Assembly (NCBI RefSeq): GCF_036327475.1
Contig: NZ_CP132913.1
Span: 62,001 to 126,000, forward strand
DNA: 64,000 nucleotides
Source of the DNA: G036327475 sp036327475
GTDB lineage: Bacteria; Pseudomonadota; Gammaproteobacteria; Enterobacterales; Enterobacteriaceae
Reading direction: 5' to 3'
Positions 55,106 through 63,694 of this stretch are shown piece by piece; the stretch's first letter is position 1, and each line of letters starts with the position of its first letter. The notes under the pieces were generated by a model. That model saw nothing but the letters and a program-made list of their open reading frames with translations, was not told the DNA's origin and ran no database searches. Both the position numbers and the translations under genes were made by a program.

Positions 55106-55232
55106 CCAGTCTTATTGCAGTAGCCAGTCTTATACAAGTGCTGGCGCAGGACTGATGCCTGTTTTGGTTTGCGCACGGGCCGTTTCCCGCTTGACATGTG
55201 GACCGTTCATGCGGTGTTTGGAATCGCTAAGT

Positions 55233-55330
55233 ATGACTATCTCACAAGATAATGCACTAGAACAGGCGCTCAAACGCGCCACTGCCGAGCCGGTTTATCG
55301 CCCGGCTTTTCCCAGTACTGGGAAAAGCGA
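55233..55330 (+). pseudogene. sseB: SseB, N-terminal fragment
   Basis: MTISQDNALEQALKRATAEP and VYRPAF correspond to the start of SseB (MSETKNELEDLLEKAATEPAHRPAFF); homology stops at a 24-bp perfect palindrome (55305-55328). SseB of E. coli is annotated as enhanced serine sensitivity protein, role unclear. It follows pepB in native order. Confidence 0.75.
55305..55328. repeat. 24-bp perfect palindrome at the end of the sseB fragment
   Basis: GCTTTTCCCAGT is followed at once by its exact complement ACTGGGAAAAGC. No spacer. It lies exactly where SseB homology breaks off, so it may be a replication-templated inversion or a deletion joint. Confidence 0.8.
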
Positions 55331-55838
55331 GATGACGGATCGGTGATTTCTTTTTTACTTCGATGGCGATGCTGGGGCAGTTGGCTGCTGTCGGTGAAGG
55401 ACGACGCCCGTCATAAGAGATGCTGGCGGCCGCGTACGGCGCCGAGATTGGCCTCCTACGCCGGCGAGGTCAACATAATAGGACAGGAGAGTCGCTATCA
55501 GACAAGAGCTCGATATCAAAAACACCGCGCCGGGAAAATGGATGGCCGGCGCGAAATTCCGCCACGATATCGCGCGGCCTATGAACCCGAGCTGCCGGCG
55601 CTATCGCGCTACCAGGTGTTGTCGGATTTTTGCCGTGTGTTTCAAGGCACATCCGATAGCGGACGTGGCAGGGAAAGCGAAAAACGACGTGGCAAAAGTT
55701 AAGGGCGCCATTTATTTAATTAACTGTTGTTTTAAGGATAGTGGAGCCCTGCACGCACCCCTATAATCCGCGCAACTTGCACCGGCCGGCATAACAGCGA
55801 ATTGGCACGGCCATAATAAAAACCACCTAGAGGTTCTC
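55331..55838. other. Unrecognised stretch before ndk
   Basis: About 500 bases where E. coli has sseA, yfhM and pbpC. Two plus frames (55343-55702 and 55542-55766) share short protein-like pieces (YQTRARYQKH, LPALSRYQVLSDFCRVFQG) that suggest one decayed gene needing frame changes; I cannot name it. The last 100 bases contain the ndk promoter region, not resolved. Confidence 0.35.
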
Positions 55839-56270
55839 ATGACCATTGAACGCACCTTTTCCATCATCAAACCGAACGCCGTGGCCAAAAACGTTATCGG
55901 TGCCATTATCCAGCGCTTTGAAAGCACTGGGTTGATCGTGGTCGGCGCCAAAATGCTTCAGCTCACCCGTGAGCAGGCCGAGGGATTCTACGTCGAGCAT
56001 AAAGGCAAGCTTTTTTTCGACAGTCTGGTGGATTTTATGATTTCCGGTCCGATCCTTGTGCAGGTGCTTGAAGGGGAAGACGCCGTGCGCCGCAATCGTG
56101 AAATCATGGGTGCCACCAATCCCGCCAATGCGCTGGCCGGTACGCTGCGTGCCGACTATGCCGATGGCTTTACTGAAAACGCAGTACACGGTTCGGATTC
56201 CACTGAATCCGCCGCGCGCGAAATCGCTTATTTTTTTTCCGACAACGAAGTTTGTGCCCGTATTCGCTAA
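55839..56270 (+). CDS. ndk: Nucleoside diphosphate kinase
   Basis: 143 residues, as in E. coli. Ndk transfers the gamma phosphate among nucleoside triphosphates through a phospho-His. MTIERTFSIIKPNAVAKNVI, then IIQRFESTGLIVVGAKMLQL, the substrate loop GPILVQVLEGEDAVRRNREI, MGATNPANALAGTLRADYAD and the active-site NAVHGSDSTESAAREIAYFF (His about residue 117). Kept although purine and pyrimidine de novo genes are dead, which fits reliance on nucleotide salvage. AGGTTCTC precedes the ATG. Confidence 0.97.
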   Translation: MTIERTFSIIKPNAVAKNVIGAIIQRFESTGLIVVGAKMLQLTREQAEGFYVEHKGKLFFDSLVDFMISGPILVQVLEGEDAVRRNREIMGATNPANALAGTLRADYADGFTENAVHGSDSTESAAREIAYFFSDNEVCARIR

Positions 56271-56453
56271 TTGTCGCCGTACTACAGTCGCCGTACAATG
56301 GCGAAAAGGCTGTTTCACCTTTCCAGCGAGGCGGCTCTGCGCTAAAATCAGTCCTAAATGCGCCACGGACGAGGTAGTAGTCCGCACTCTGCCGGGACAA
56401 TTTCTACTGTATTTCGCGCCATAACGTGTAATAACGAGACCTACAATAAAATG

Positions 56454-57635
56454 ATGTCTGAACAAGTGGTATCTGAACGCTCACCTGTGGCGCTAATGTC
56501 CGCTTCTCCCGCGCCTGCGGTCAAGCAGAAATTGAACCTACTTGATATGAACCGCCGGCAGCTGCGCGAATTTTTCTCATCGCTTGGGGAGAAACCTTTT
56601 CGCGCCGATCAAGTGATGAAATGGATCTATCACTACTGCTGTGATGATTTCGATCAGATGACGGACATCAACAAGCATTTGCGCGCCAGGCTGAAAATAC
56701 TAGCGGAAATCCGTGCGCCGGAAGTCGCCAAGGAGCAGCGCTCCTCCGACGGTACCATCAAATGGGCCATCAAGGTCGGCGACCAGCAGGTAGAGATGGT
56801 CTGCATCCCCGAGGATGACCGCACCACGCTGTGCGTTTCCTCCCAGGTGGGTTGCGCACTGCAGTGTACCTTTTGTTCCACTGCGCAACAGGGTTTTAAT
56901 CGCAATTTGCGGGTGTCGGAAATTATCGGCCAGGTTTGGCGCGCAGCCAAGATCATTGGAGCAGTCAAGGTCACAGGCCAGCGACCTATCACCAATGTAG
57001 TCATGATGGGCATGGGTGAGCCGCTGCTGAACCTCACCAACGTGGTGCCAGCGATGGAGATCATGCTGGATGATTTCGGTTTCGGGCTGTCCAAGCGTCG
57101 CGTTACGCTGTCGACGTCAGGCGTGGTGCCGGCGCTTGAAAAGCTCGGCGATATGATAGACGTAGCGTTGGCGATTTCACTTCACGCGCCGAACGATACG
57201 ATTCGTGACGAAATTATGCCGATTAACCGCAAGTACAACATCGATACGTTTTTGTCGGCGGTACGCCGTTATCTAGACAAATCCAACGCCAATCAGGGAC
57301 GCGTGACGGTGGAGTATGTCATGCTCGACCACATTAATGACGGCATACAGCATGCGCATCGCTTGGCGGCATGTTTAAAAGAAACGCCGTGCAAGATTAA
57401 CCTTATTCCTTGGAACCCGTTCCCTGGCGCTCCCTATAACCGCAGCTCCAACAGCAGGGTGGATCGTTTCGCCAATGTACTGATGGGGTACGGATTCACC
57501 ACCATTGTGCGAAAGACGCGCGGTGACGATATTGATGCCGCCTGTGGACAACTGGCGGGAGAGGTGATCGACCGTACTAAGCGGACGTTGTGCAAACGCT
57601 TGAACGGCGAACCGATTCAGGTGAAGGCGGTCTGA
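56454..57635 (+). CDS. rlmN: Dual-specificity 23S rRNA/tRNA A-C2 methyltransferase RlmN
   Basis: 393 residues (E. coli 384). A radical-SAM enzyme that methylates A2503 of 23S rRNA and A37 of some tRNAs. The ATG at 56454 (MSEQVVSERS) is homologous; one codon earlier is another ATG. The first 25 residues differ from E. coli. Then LLDMNRRQLREFFSSLGEKP, the cluster motif CALQCTFCSTAQQGFNR (CxxxCxxC), VVMMGMGEPLLNL (GGE-like), LSTSGVVPAL, EYVMLDHIND, INLIPWNPFPGAPY and TIVRKTRGDDIDAACGQLAG with the second catalytic Cys. All cluster ligands intact, so some Fe-S assembly must exist. Confidence 0.97.
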   Translation: MSEQVVSERSPVALMSASPAPAVKQKLNLLDMNRRQLREFFSSLGEKPFRADQVMKWIYHYCCDDFDQMTDINKHLRARLKILAEIRAPEVAKEQRSSDGTIKWAIKVGDQQVEMVCIPEDDRTTLCVSSQVGCALQCTFCSTAQQGFNRNLRVSEIIGQVWRAAKIIGAVKVTGQRPITNVVMMGMGEPLLNLTNVVPAMEIMLDDFGFGLSKRRVTLSTSGVVPALEKLGDMIDVALAISLHAPNDTIRDEIMPINRKYNIDTFLSAVRRYLDKSNANQGRVTVEYVMLDHINDGIQHAHRLAACLKETPCKINLIPWNPFPGAPYNRSSNSRVDRFANVLMGYGFTTIVRKTRGDDIDAACGQLAGEVIDRTKRTLCKRLNGEPIQVKAV

Positions 57636-57690
57636 TTGTCGGCACTGGCGCTGATGTTAATCCTCGTTAGCGATACTGATGGGGGACCGG

Positions 57691-58373
57691 CATGAAGCTG
57701 TTTTAGATGAGTGGACTAGCAGTCATGATGCCCTGCTGGACGGTTGTCGGCGAGCACGGGGCGACGCGTGCCGCTGGCAACGCCGCAGTCTACCCCAACC
57801 CGCTTGCAACTGGGGATGGCCTATCTGTCGGCGGGTGGCCTGGACGCCGCCCAGAAGAATCTGTCGATGGCGGTGAAGGCCATCGCTGGGCGATTATTGC
57901 GCCCAGTTAGCAGGTAGTGGAAACCGCCACCGCACAGAATCGCTATCGGCTAGCCCTGAAACTGGCGCTGCAAATAGTGAAGTTCTGAATCATTACTATG
58001 CGTTAAGGCAGTATTATACAGGTGAAATAGCAGTTTGCCGCCACCGTGCAATCAGCGGATTATAGTGAGATTACCGATAATCTGAAGAGCGCTAGTCAGT
58101 GTTTTTAAGGCTAGATGCGCAGACATGTAGTTTACTAATGCGTGCGTTGAAGTATGATCCCGAAAATGGCGTGGCGATGGCGTCTGAGGCGAACCGGCAA
58201 TTAACGGCCGATCGGCCTAACTGGCGCAGCGGCTTTGGATGTTTGCCAACATGCGCTCCGGGCGGCGCTGAAAGTTTATAGTTACAGATTTGTTTCGCTG
58301 CGTTAACCGATATAGCGTACGCGAAGCTTTCCACAATTCAAACAGTACCAGAATTCTTAGCTAATGAATACTG
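57691..58373 (+). pseudogene. pilF: Type IV pilus biogenesis lipoprotein PilF/PilW, degraded
   Basis: MKLF then a stop at the signal sequence; later TRLQLGMAYLSAGGLDAAQK with NLSMAVKA, QNRYRLALKLALQ, a stretch around ADYSEITDNLKSASQCF, ALKYDPENGVAMASEANRQL, and finally FLANEY at 58373, overlapping the rodZ start by 10 bases (ATGAATACTGA). E. coli PilF has TRLQLGLAYLEAGDLTAARQ, RALKYDPDKGAPLLAEAERQF and FLANEY in this order. TPR protein once needed for pilus secretin assembly. Confidence 0.88.
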
Positions 58374-59272
58374 AAGCTCTCCAACATCAAGCACCAACCA
58401 CCACGGGTGGGCGTCTGCGTCAAGCCCGCGAAAATATGGGATTAAGCCAGCAGGCGGTGGCCGAGCGGCTGTGCCTGAAGGTGTCCACCGTGCGTGATAT
58501 CGAAGATGATCACGCCAATCCTAACCTTGCCTCGACGTTCTTGCGCGGTTATATCCGCTCTTATGCACGCTTAGTGCATGTTTCTGAAGAAGAACTGATA
58601 CCGATGATGGCTAAGCAGACGCCGATAAAAGCTTCTACTAAGGTCGCGCCGATGCAGAGCTTCTCGCTGGGTAAAACCCTCAAGAAGCGCGACGGCTGGC
58701 TAATGGGGTTCACCTGGTTTATCCTATTTGTAATAATTGGTCTGACGGGCGCTTGGTGGTGGCAGAACCATCAGGCTCAGCAGCAAGATATCACCAACAT
58801 GGCCGATCAATCCTCCGCCCAGCTTTCCAAGGGCGATGATACAATCGCGCTCTCCTTTGGCGACAGCGCTGACGACGTCGGCCAGCCGCCGGCGGAACAG
58901 TCGGCCGATGCCGGAGCGCCGAGCGCAACGCCGTCCATCCCAGACACCGCCAGCGCCGGCGATGCATCGCCGGCGCTGGCGGTGGTCAGTTCCTCCGCAC
59001 CGCAGAGCGTCGCCGCAAAAGCAAACGACAAAGTGCTGACAATGAATTTCACTGGCGATTGCTGGCTCGAGGTGTTTGACGCCGGCGGTAAGGAACTGTT
59101 CAGCGGTATTCAGCACAGCGGCGCCACACTGAATCTTACCGGCCAGACGCCGTACAAATTGAAAATCGGCGCCCCGGCCGCGGTGCAGGTCCAATATCAA
59201 GGCAGGCCGGTGAATTTGAGTCGGTTCGTCCGATCAAAGCAGGTTACGCGACTGACTGTAGCCGACCAGTAA
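58364..59272 (+). CDS. rodZ: Cytoskeletal protein RodZ
   Basis: 302 residues (E. coli 337). RodZ couples the MreB cytoskeleton to the wall-synthesis machinery and sets rod shape. The N-terminal Xre-type HTH (about 15-85: GGRLRQARENMGLSQQAVAE, VSTVRDIEDDHANPNLASTF, LRGYIRSYARL) contacts MreB; a single membrane helix follows (about 113-131, MGFTWFILFVIIGLTGAWWW); the periplasmic part has an Ala/Ser/Pro-rich linker, shorter than in E. coli, and the DUF4115 domain (LTMNFTGDCWLEVFDAGGKE). Start shared with the tail of dead pilF, so translation may depend on its own weak site. 41 bases before ispG. Confidence 0.94.
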   Translation: MNTEALQHQAPTTTGGRLRQARENMGLSQQAVAERLCLKVSTVRDIEDDHANPNLASTFLRGYIRSYARLVHVSEEELIPMMAKQTPIKASTKVAPMQSFSLGKTLKKRDGWLMGFTWFILFVIIGLTGAWWWQNHQAQQQDITNMADQSSAQLSKGDDTIALSFGDSADDVGQPPAEQSADAGAPSATPSIPDTASAGDASPALAVVSSSAPQSVAAKANDKVLTMNFTGDCWLEVFDAGGKELFSGIQHSGATLNLTGQTPYKLKIGAPAAVQVQYQGRPVNLSRFVRSKQVTRLTVADQ

Positions 59273-59313
59273 GTAAGGAGTAAAAGTCAGTCGGCAAGGT
59301 TGGAGAAAGATCA

Positions 59314-60435
59314 ATGCATAATTCCACACCCATAATCCGTCGAAAATCGAAACGTATTTACGTCGGCAAGGTGCCGGTAGGTGGCGACTCCCCCATCACG
59401 GTACAATCAATGACCAACACACGCACTACCGATGTCGCGGCGACGGTGAAGCAAATACAGGCGCTGGGGCACGTCGGTGTTGATATTGTGCGCGTGTCGG
59501 TGCCCACCATAGACGCCGCCGAAGCATTCAAATTTATCAAGCAGCAGGTCGCTGTACCGCTGGTGGCGGACATCCATTTTGACTATCGCATCGCGTTGAA
59601 AGTTGCCGAATACGGTGTCGACTGCCTGCGTATCAATCCCGGCAACATTGGTAACGAAGAGCGCATCCGTTCAGTGGTGGATTGCGCGCGCGATAATAAT
59701 ATTCCGATCCGCATCGGCGTCAACGCCGGTTCTCTTGAGCGCGATTTGCAGGAAAAATATGGCGAGCCTACTCCGGAGGCGTTGCTGGAGTCCGCTATGC
59801 GTCATGTGGATATACTCGACAGACTCAATTTCGACGCGTTCAAGGTCAGCGTGAAGGCCTCAGATGTGTTTCTGGCGGTGCAATCCTACCGCCTACTGGC
59901 GTCGCGCATCGATCAGCCGCTGCATCTGGGTATCACCGAGGCCGGCGGCGTCCGCAGTGGGGCGGTGAAATCGGCTATTGGTCTGGGGTTGCTTCTCAGC
60001 GAAGGCATCGGCGACACGCTACGCATTTCGATGGCGGCGGATCCAGTGGAGGAGGTGAAGGTTGGTTTCGACATTTTGAAATCGCTGCGGATTCGCGAGC
60101 GCGGTATCAATTTCATTGCCTGCCCAACCTGTTCGCGCCAAGAGTTTGACGTTATCGGCACCGTCAACGCCCTGGAACAGCGACTGGAAGACATCGTTAC
60201 GCCGATGGATGTCTCTATCATCGGCTGTGTGGTGAACGGTCCCGGCGAAGCACTGGTTTCCACGCTTGGGGTGATCGGCGGCCATAATAAAAGTGGCTTT
60301 TACGAAGACGGCATTCGCCAGCGCGAGCGTTTCGATAACGAACTGATGATCGACCAATTAGAGGCCCGCATTCGTGCGAAAGCGGCAATGTTGGACGAGA
60401 ATAATCGCATCGCGGTCAATCTGATGGAAAAATAA
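59314..60435 (+). CDS. ispG: 4-hydroxy-3-methylbut-2-enyl diphosphate synthase IspG
   Basis: 373 residues (E. coli 372). IspG is the 4Fe-4S enzyme of the MEP isoprenoid route turning MEcPP into HMBPP with flavodoxin. VPVGGDSPITVQSMTNTRTT, DIVRVSVPTIDAAEAFKFIK, VADIHFDYRIALKVAEYGVD, LRINPGNIGNEERIRSVVD, then cluster ligands CPTCSRQEFDVIGTVNALEQ and DVSIIGCVVNGPGEALVST (Cys-Cys-Cys-Glu). All ligands present. Another sign that 4Fe-4S clusters are still made despite loss of iscU/iscA. Confidence 0.97.
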   Translation: MHNSTPIIRRKSKRIYVGKVPVGGDSPITVQSMTNTRTTDVAATVKQIQALGHVGVDIVRVSVPTIDAAEAFKFIKQQVAVPLVADIHFDYRIALKVAEYGVDCLRINPGNIGNEERIRSVVDCARDNNIPIRIGVNAGSLERDLQEKYGEPTPEALLESAMRHVDILDRLNFDAFKVSVKASDVFLAVQSYRLLASRIDQPLHLGITEAGGVRSGAVKSAIGLGLLLSEGIGDTLRISMAADPVEEVKVGFDILKSLRIRERGINFIACPTCSRQEFDVIGTVNALEQRLEDIVTPMDVSIIGCVVNGPGEALVSTLGVIGGHNKSGFYEDGIRQRERFDNELMIDQLEARIRAKAAMLDENNRIAVNLMEK

Positions 60436-60447
60436 CACGGGTACGGT

Positions 60448-61719
60448 ATGGCAAAGAACATCCGGGCCATTCGCGGCATGAACGATTATTTACCAGAAGA
60501 GACGGTATTCTGGCAGCATGTTGAAGGAGCGCTTAAGAGCGTGCTGGCCCGCTATGGCTACAATGAAATCCGCCTACCGATCATTGAGCAAACCCCCCTG
60601 TTCCAGCGGGCCATCGGTGAAGTCACGGATGTGGTGGAAAAAGAGATGTACAGCTTCGCCGATCGCAGCGGCAACAGTCTGACCCTACGTCCGGAAGGGA
60701 CCGCCGGCTGCGTGCGCGCCGGGATCGAGCACGGGTTACTGTATAACCAGGAACAGAGGTTGTGGTATGTCGGCCCCATGTTCCGCTATGAGCGTCCGCA
60801 AAAAGGGCGCTACCGGCAGTTTCACCAAATGGGCGCCGAAGTGTTTGGTCAGCGGGGGCCGGATGTTGACGTCGAGCTGATTCTGCTTTCCGCTCGCTGG
60901 TGGCGAGCGCTGGGCATCAGCGGGCATGTAGCGCTGGAGCTGAACTCCATCGGGTCGCTGGAGGCGCGCGTCCGATATCGCGAGGCGCTGGTGGCGTTTC
61001 TCGTGCAGCATGAAGATCGTCTGGATGAGGATTGCCGCCGCCGTATGCACACCAATCCGATGCGAGTGTTGGACACCAAAAACCCTGATATCCAGGCACT
61101 GCTCAACGATATGCCGGTCATTATAGATTATCTCGACGACGATTCCCAGAGCCACTTTTCCGGTCTGTGTGAACTTTTAGATCTGGCCGGCATCCCATAT
61201 ACGATTAATCCACGTTTGGTGCGCGGTCTGGATTACTATAACCGGACGGTTTTCGAGTGGGTGACCACCTACTTGGGTTCGCAGGGTACCGTTTGCGGCG
61301 GCGGTCGTTATGATAATCTGGTGGAACAGTTAGGTGGTCGCCCCACCCCCGCAGTCGGCTTCGCCATGGGGCTGGAGCGGCTGGCGCTGCTGGTGCAGGC
61401 GATTAATCCGAATTTTGTCGCTGAGCCACGTGTCGACGCCTATCTGGCGGCGGGGGACGGCATGCAGCGCGAGGCGCTGCAGCTGGCAGAGCAGCTGCGT
61501 GATGCGCTGCCTAACCTGCGACTGATGACCAATTACGGCGGCGGCAGCTTTAAAAAGCAGTTCGGTCGCGCTGATAAGCACGGTGCGCGCGTCGCGCTGG
61601 TGTTGGGAGAAAGCGAAGCGGTGGCGCAGCAGGTGGTGGTGAAGGATTTAGCCACGGGCAATCAGGAAACGCTGGCGCAGAGCGACGTCGCCTCGCGATT
61701 GGCATTGATTTTAGGTTAA
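60448..61719 (+). CDS. hisS: Histidine--tRNA ligase
   Basis: 423 residues (E. coli 424). Class II synthetase charging tRNA-His. Motif 1 region IIEQTPLFQRAIGEVTDVVE, motif 2 GPMFRYERPQKGRYRQFHQM, the His-specific VRGLDYYNRTVFEW and GTVCGGGRYDNLVEQLGGRP, motif 3 AVGFAMGLERLALLVQ, and the C-terminal anticodon domain with LMTNYGGGSFKKQFGRADKH and ARVALVLGESEAV. Start MAKNIRAIRGMNDYLPEETV follows ispG by 12 bases. Intact. Confidence 0.98.
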   Translation: MAKNIRAIRGMNDYLPEETVFWQHVEGALKSVLARYGYNEIRLPIIEQTPLFQRAIGEVTDVVEKEMYSFADRSGNSLTLRPEGTAGCVRAGIEHGLLYNQEQRLWYVGPMFRYERPQKGRYRQFHQMGAEVFGQRGPDVDVELILLSARWWRALGISGHVALELNSIGSLEARVRYREALVAFLVQHEDRLDEDCRRRMHTNPMRVLDTKNPDIQALLNDMPVIIDYLDDDSQSHFSGLCELLDLAGIPYTINPRLVRGLDYYNRTVFEWVTTYLGSQGTVCGGGRYDNLVEQLGGRPTPAVGFAMGLERLALLVQAINPNFVAEPRVDAYLAAGDGMQREALQLAEQLRDALPNLRLMTNYGGGSFKKQFGRADKHGARVALVLGESEAVAQQVVVKDLATGNQETLAQSDVASRLALILG

Positions 61720-61732
61720 GGAGAAGAACACC

Positions 61733-62347
61733 GTGGAAGTCTACAGCACTGATGATGAACAACGTGAAGTGCTGCGTCATTTCTTTGTCGATAATAGCAA
61801 AGTGCTGGTGATAAGCGTCGTGTTAGGCGTTGGCTCTCTGGTGGGCTGGCGTTACTGGTATAATCATTATGACGATGCCATGACGGCGGTATCCAGCTCC
61901 TGGCAGCTGGTGAACATTGGTCTTGCCGGTCAGGCAGGACAGGCGCAGTTGGACGCCGCCCAGCATTTTGCCGACTCTAACGACAATAATTATGGCGCGC
62001 TGACCTCCCTGTGGCTGGCGCGGCAGTACGCGGAGCGAGGCGATTTCGCCGTCGCCCAAACGCACCTACAAAAGGCGCTCGGCCAAACCCGCGAGGCCAA
62101 TCTGCAATCGATTATTAATTTGCGTTTGGCGCGCGTGCAGCTACAGCAGAGCAATGTAGATGATGCATTGGAAACCCTCGACGACGTGAAGGGGAAGGGC
62201 TGGACGGCGCTGGTGGAGGATGCCCGCGGCGATGCGCAGGTGGTTAAAGGCGATCATCATGCCGCGCGCGCCGCTTACGAAAAAGCGCTGCAGTCCGGCG
62301 CACTACAGGCACTGGTACGCATGAAACTGAATAATTTGTCCAGCTGA
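61733..62347 (+). CDS. yfgM: Inner-membrane TPR protein YfgM
   Basis: 204 residues with a GTG start (MEVYSTDDEQREVLRHFFVD), preceded by AAGGAG. YfgM is an ancillary SecYEG subunit that joins PpiD at the periplasmic exit. A short cytoplasmic part, a membrane helix at about 24-43 (VLVISVVLGVGSLVGWRYWY), then periplasmic TPR-like helices: YGALTSLWLARQYAERGDFA, NLQSIINLRLARVQLQQSNV, DDVKGKGWTALVEDARGDAQ. It is 13 bases after hisS and continues to bamB. The stop is embedded in a triple CCAGCTGAG repeat. Confidence 0.93.
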   Translation: MEVYSTDDEQREVLRHFFVDNSKVLVISVVLGVGSLVGWRYWYNHYDDAMTAVSSSWQLVNIGLAGQAGQAQLDAAQHFADSNDNNYGALTSLWLARQYAERGDFAVAQTHLQKALGQTREANLQSIINLRLARVQLQQSNVDDALETLDDVKGKGWTALVEDARGDAQVVKGDHHAARAAYEKALQSGALQALVRMKLNNLSS

Positions 62348-62370
62348 GCCAGCTGAGTGAGCCAGCTGAG
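62341..62370. repeat. Triple CCAGCTGAG repeat between yfgM and bamB
   Basis: Three copies of CCAGCTGAG (starting 62340, 62349 and 62362, the last after an extra GTGAG-like overlap) cover the yfgM stop and the bamB ribosome-site region. Probably a recent slippage expansion in a live operon. Confidence 0.75.
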
Positions 62371-62379
62371 ATGGACCCC

Positions 62380-63561
62380 ATGCAATTACGTAAGACGATG
62401 TTTATAGGACTGTTATCGGTCATCCTGCTCAGCGGGTGCGCGTGGTTTAGCGACGAAGAGGACCTGGTGACCATGTCGCCGCTGCCTAAAGTAGATAATC
62501 AGTTTCAACCGACGACAGTATGGATCCGCTCGGTCGGCGGTGGCTCCGGCGATTTCTATTCTAATTTGCACCCGGCCTGGCAGGATACCCGCGTGTTCGC
62601 GGCCGATCGTCGAGGCGTACTGAAAGCGCTGGATGCGGACAGCGGTAAAGAAATCTGGTCAACGGATCTTTCCATTCGCACCGACTTCTTTTCGCGTAAC
62701 CGTCCGGCGAAGCTCTCCGGTGGCGTAACAGCGGTGGGGGATCGGGTTTACGTGGGCAGCGAGCTGGCTAAAGTCTACTCCCTTGACACACAGGATGGCA
62801 GTCTCGCCTGGGAGACGACGGTTGCTGGCGAAGCGCTATCCACCCCGGTAGTGAGCGATGGCGTGGTGCTGGTGCATACCAGCAACGGCATGTTGCAGGC
62901 GCTTAATGAGACCGACGGCGTGGTGAAATGGACCGTTAACCTCGATACGCCGTTGCTGACGCTGCGCGGTGAATCCGCGCCGACCACGGTGCTTGGCGCC
63001 GCGATCGTGGGCGGCGATAACGGCTGCGTCAGTGCGGTGACGATCAATCATGGCCAGCTGATTTGGCAGCAGCGCATCTCGCAGCCGAGTGGCGCCACGG
63101 ACATCGCCCGCATCAACGATGTGCAAACGACCCCAGTCGTTGTCAATGGCGTCGTTTACGCTCTGGCCTATAACGGCAATCTCGCGGCGCTGGATCTACG
63201 CTCCGGCCAGGTAATGTGGTCGCGGAAAATCGGCTCCGTCACCAATCTGCTGGTGGACGGCGGACGAATTTATTTGGTGGACCAGAACGATCGAGTAATT
63301 GCTGTGGATACCCAGGGTGGAATGACCCTTTGGCGTCAGAGCGACCTACTGCACCGTAATTTGACCTCCCCAGCGCTGTATAACGGCTATATCGTTACCG
63401 GCGACTCGGAAGGCTACCTCCATTGGATCAGTGCCGATGACGGCCGGTTTGTCGCGCAGCAAAAAGTGGACAGCGCCGGCCTGCTGGCAGCTCCCATCGT
63501 TGCCGGCGATAAACTTATCGTGCAAGCGAAAAATGGCGCAATTTACGCCATTACCCGCTAA
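62380..63561 (+). CDS. bamB: Outer membrane protein assembly factor BamB
   Basis: 393 residues (E. coli 392). An outer-membrane lipoprotein with an eight-bladed beta-propeller that binds BamA. The ATG at 62380 (MQLRKTMFIGLLSVILLSGC) gives the right signal peptide and lipobox LSGC; the ATG three codons earlier is also possible. Propeller repeats show alternating RVYVGSELAKVYSLDTQDGS, VVLVHTSNGMLQALNETDGV, VVYALAYNGNLAALDLRSGQ, RIYLVDQNDRVIAVDTQGGM and IVTGDSEGYLHWISADDGRF. Intact, together with bamE above, so the BAM complex is maintained though sigma-E is gone. Confidence 0.97.
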   Translation: MQLRKTMFIGLLSVILLSGCAWFSDEEDLVTMSPLPKVDNQFQPTTVWIRSVGGGSGDFYSNLHPAWQDTRVFAADRRGVLKALDADSGKEIWSTDLSIRTDFFSRNRPAKLSGGVTAVGDRVYVGSELAKVYSLDTQDGSLAWETTVAGEALSTPVVSDGVVLVHTSNGMLQALNETDGVVKWTVNLDTPLLTLRGESAPTTVLGAAIVGGDNGCVSAVTINHGQLIWQQRISQPSGATDIARINDVQTTPVVVNGVVYALAYNGNLAALDLRSGQVMWSRKIGSVTNLLVDGGRIYLVDQNDRVIAVDTQGGMTLWRQSDLLHRNLTSPALYNGYIVTGDSEGYLHWISADDGRFVAQQKVDSAGLLAAPIVAGDKLIVQAKNGAIYAITR

Positions 63562-63570
63562 GGTGTGCTA

Positions 63571-63593
63571 TTATCCGGCGCTAATGGCCGGAT
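63571..63593. repeat. Short inverted repeat after bamB
   Basis: TATCCGGC and GCCGGATA, separated by seven bases, lie directly after the bamB stop. It could be a first terminator-like stem or a mRNA end-stabiliser in front of the stronger hairpin at 63606. Confidence 0.5.
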
Positions 63594-63605
63594 AGACGCT
63601 TTCAG

Positions 63606-63641
63606 AAACGGCTCCTGAGATATTCGGAGCCGTTTGTCTTA
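63606..63641 (+). terminator. Rho-independent terminator after bamB
   Basis: A perfect 10-bp stem AAACGGCTCC/GGAGCCGTTT (63606-63615, 63626-63635) with a 10-base loop is followed by GTCTTAT. It separates the ispG-bamB cluster from der. Confidence 0.75.
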
Positions 63642-63694
63642 TACAATCAGTTCTGTTGCTGTATTACCCGTTTTACCTGATGAGGCTGTAAATA

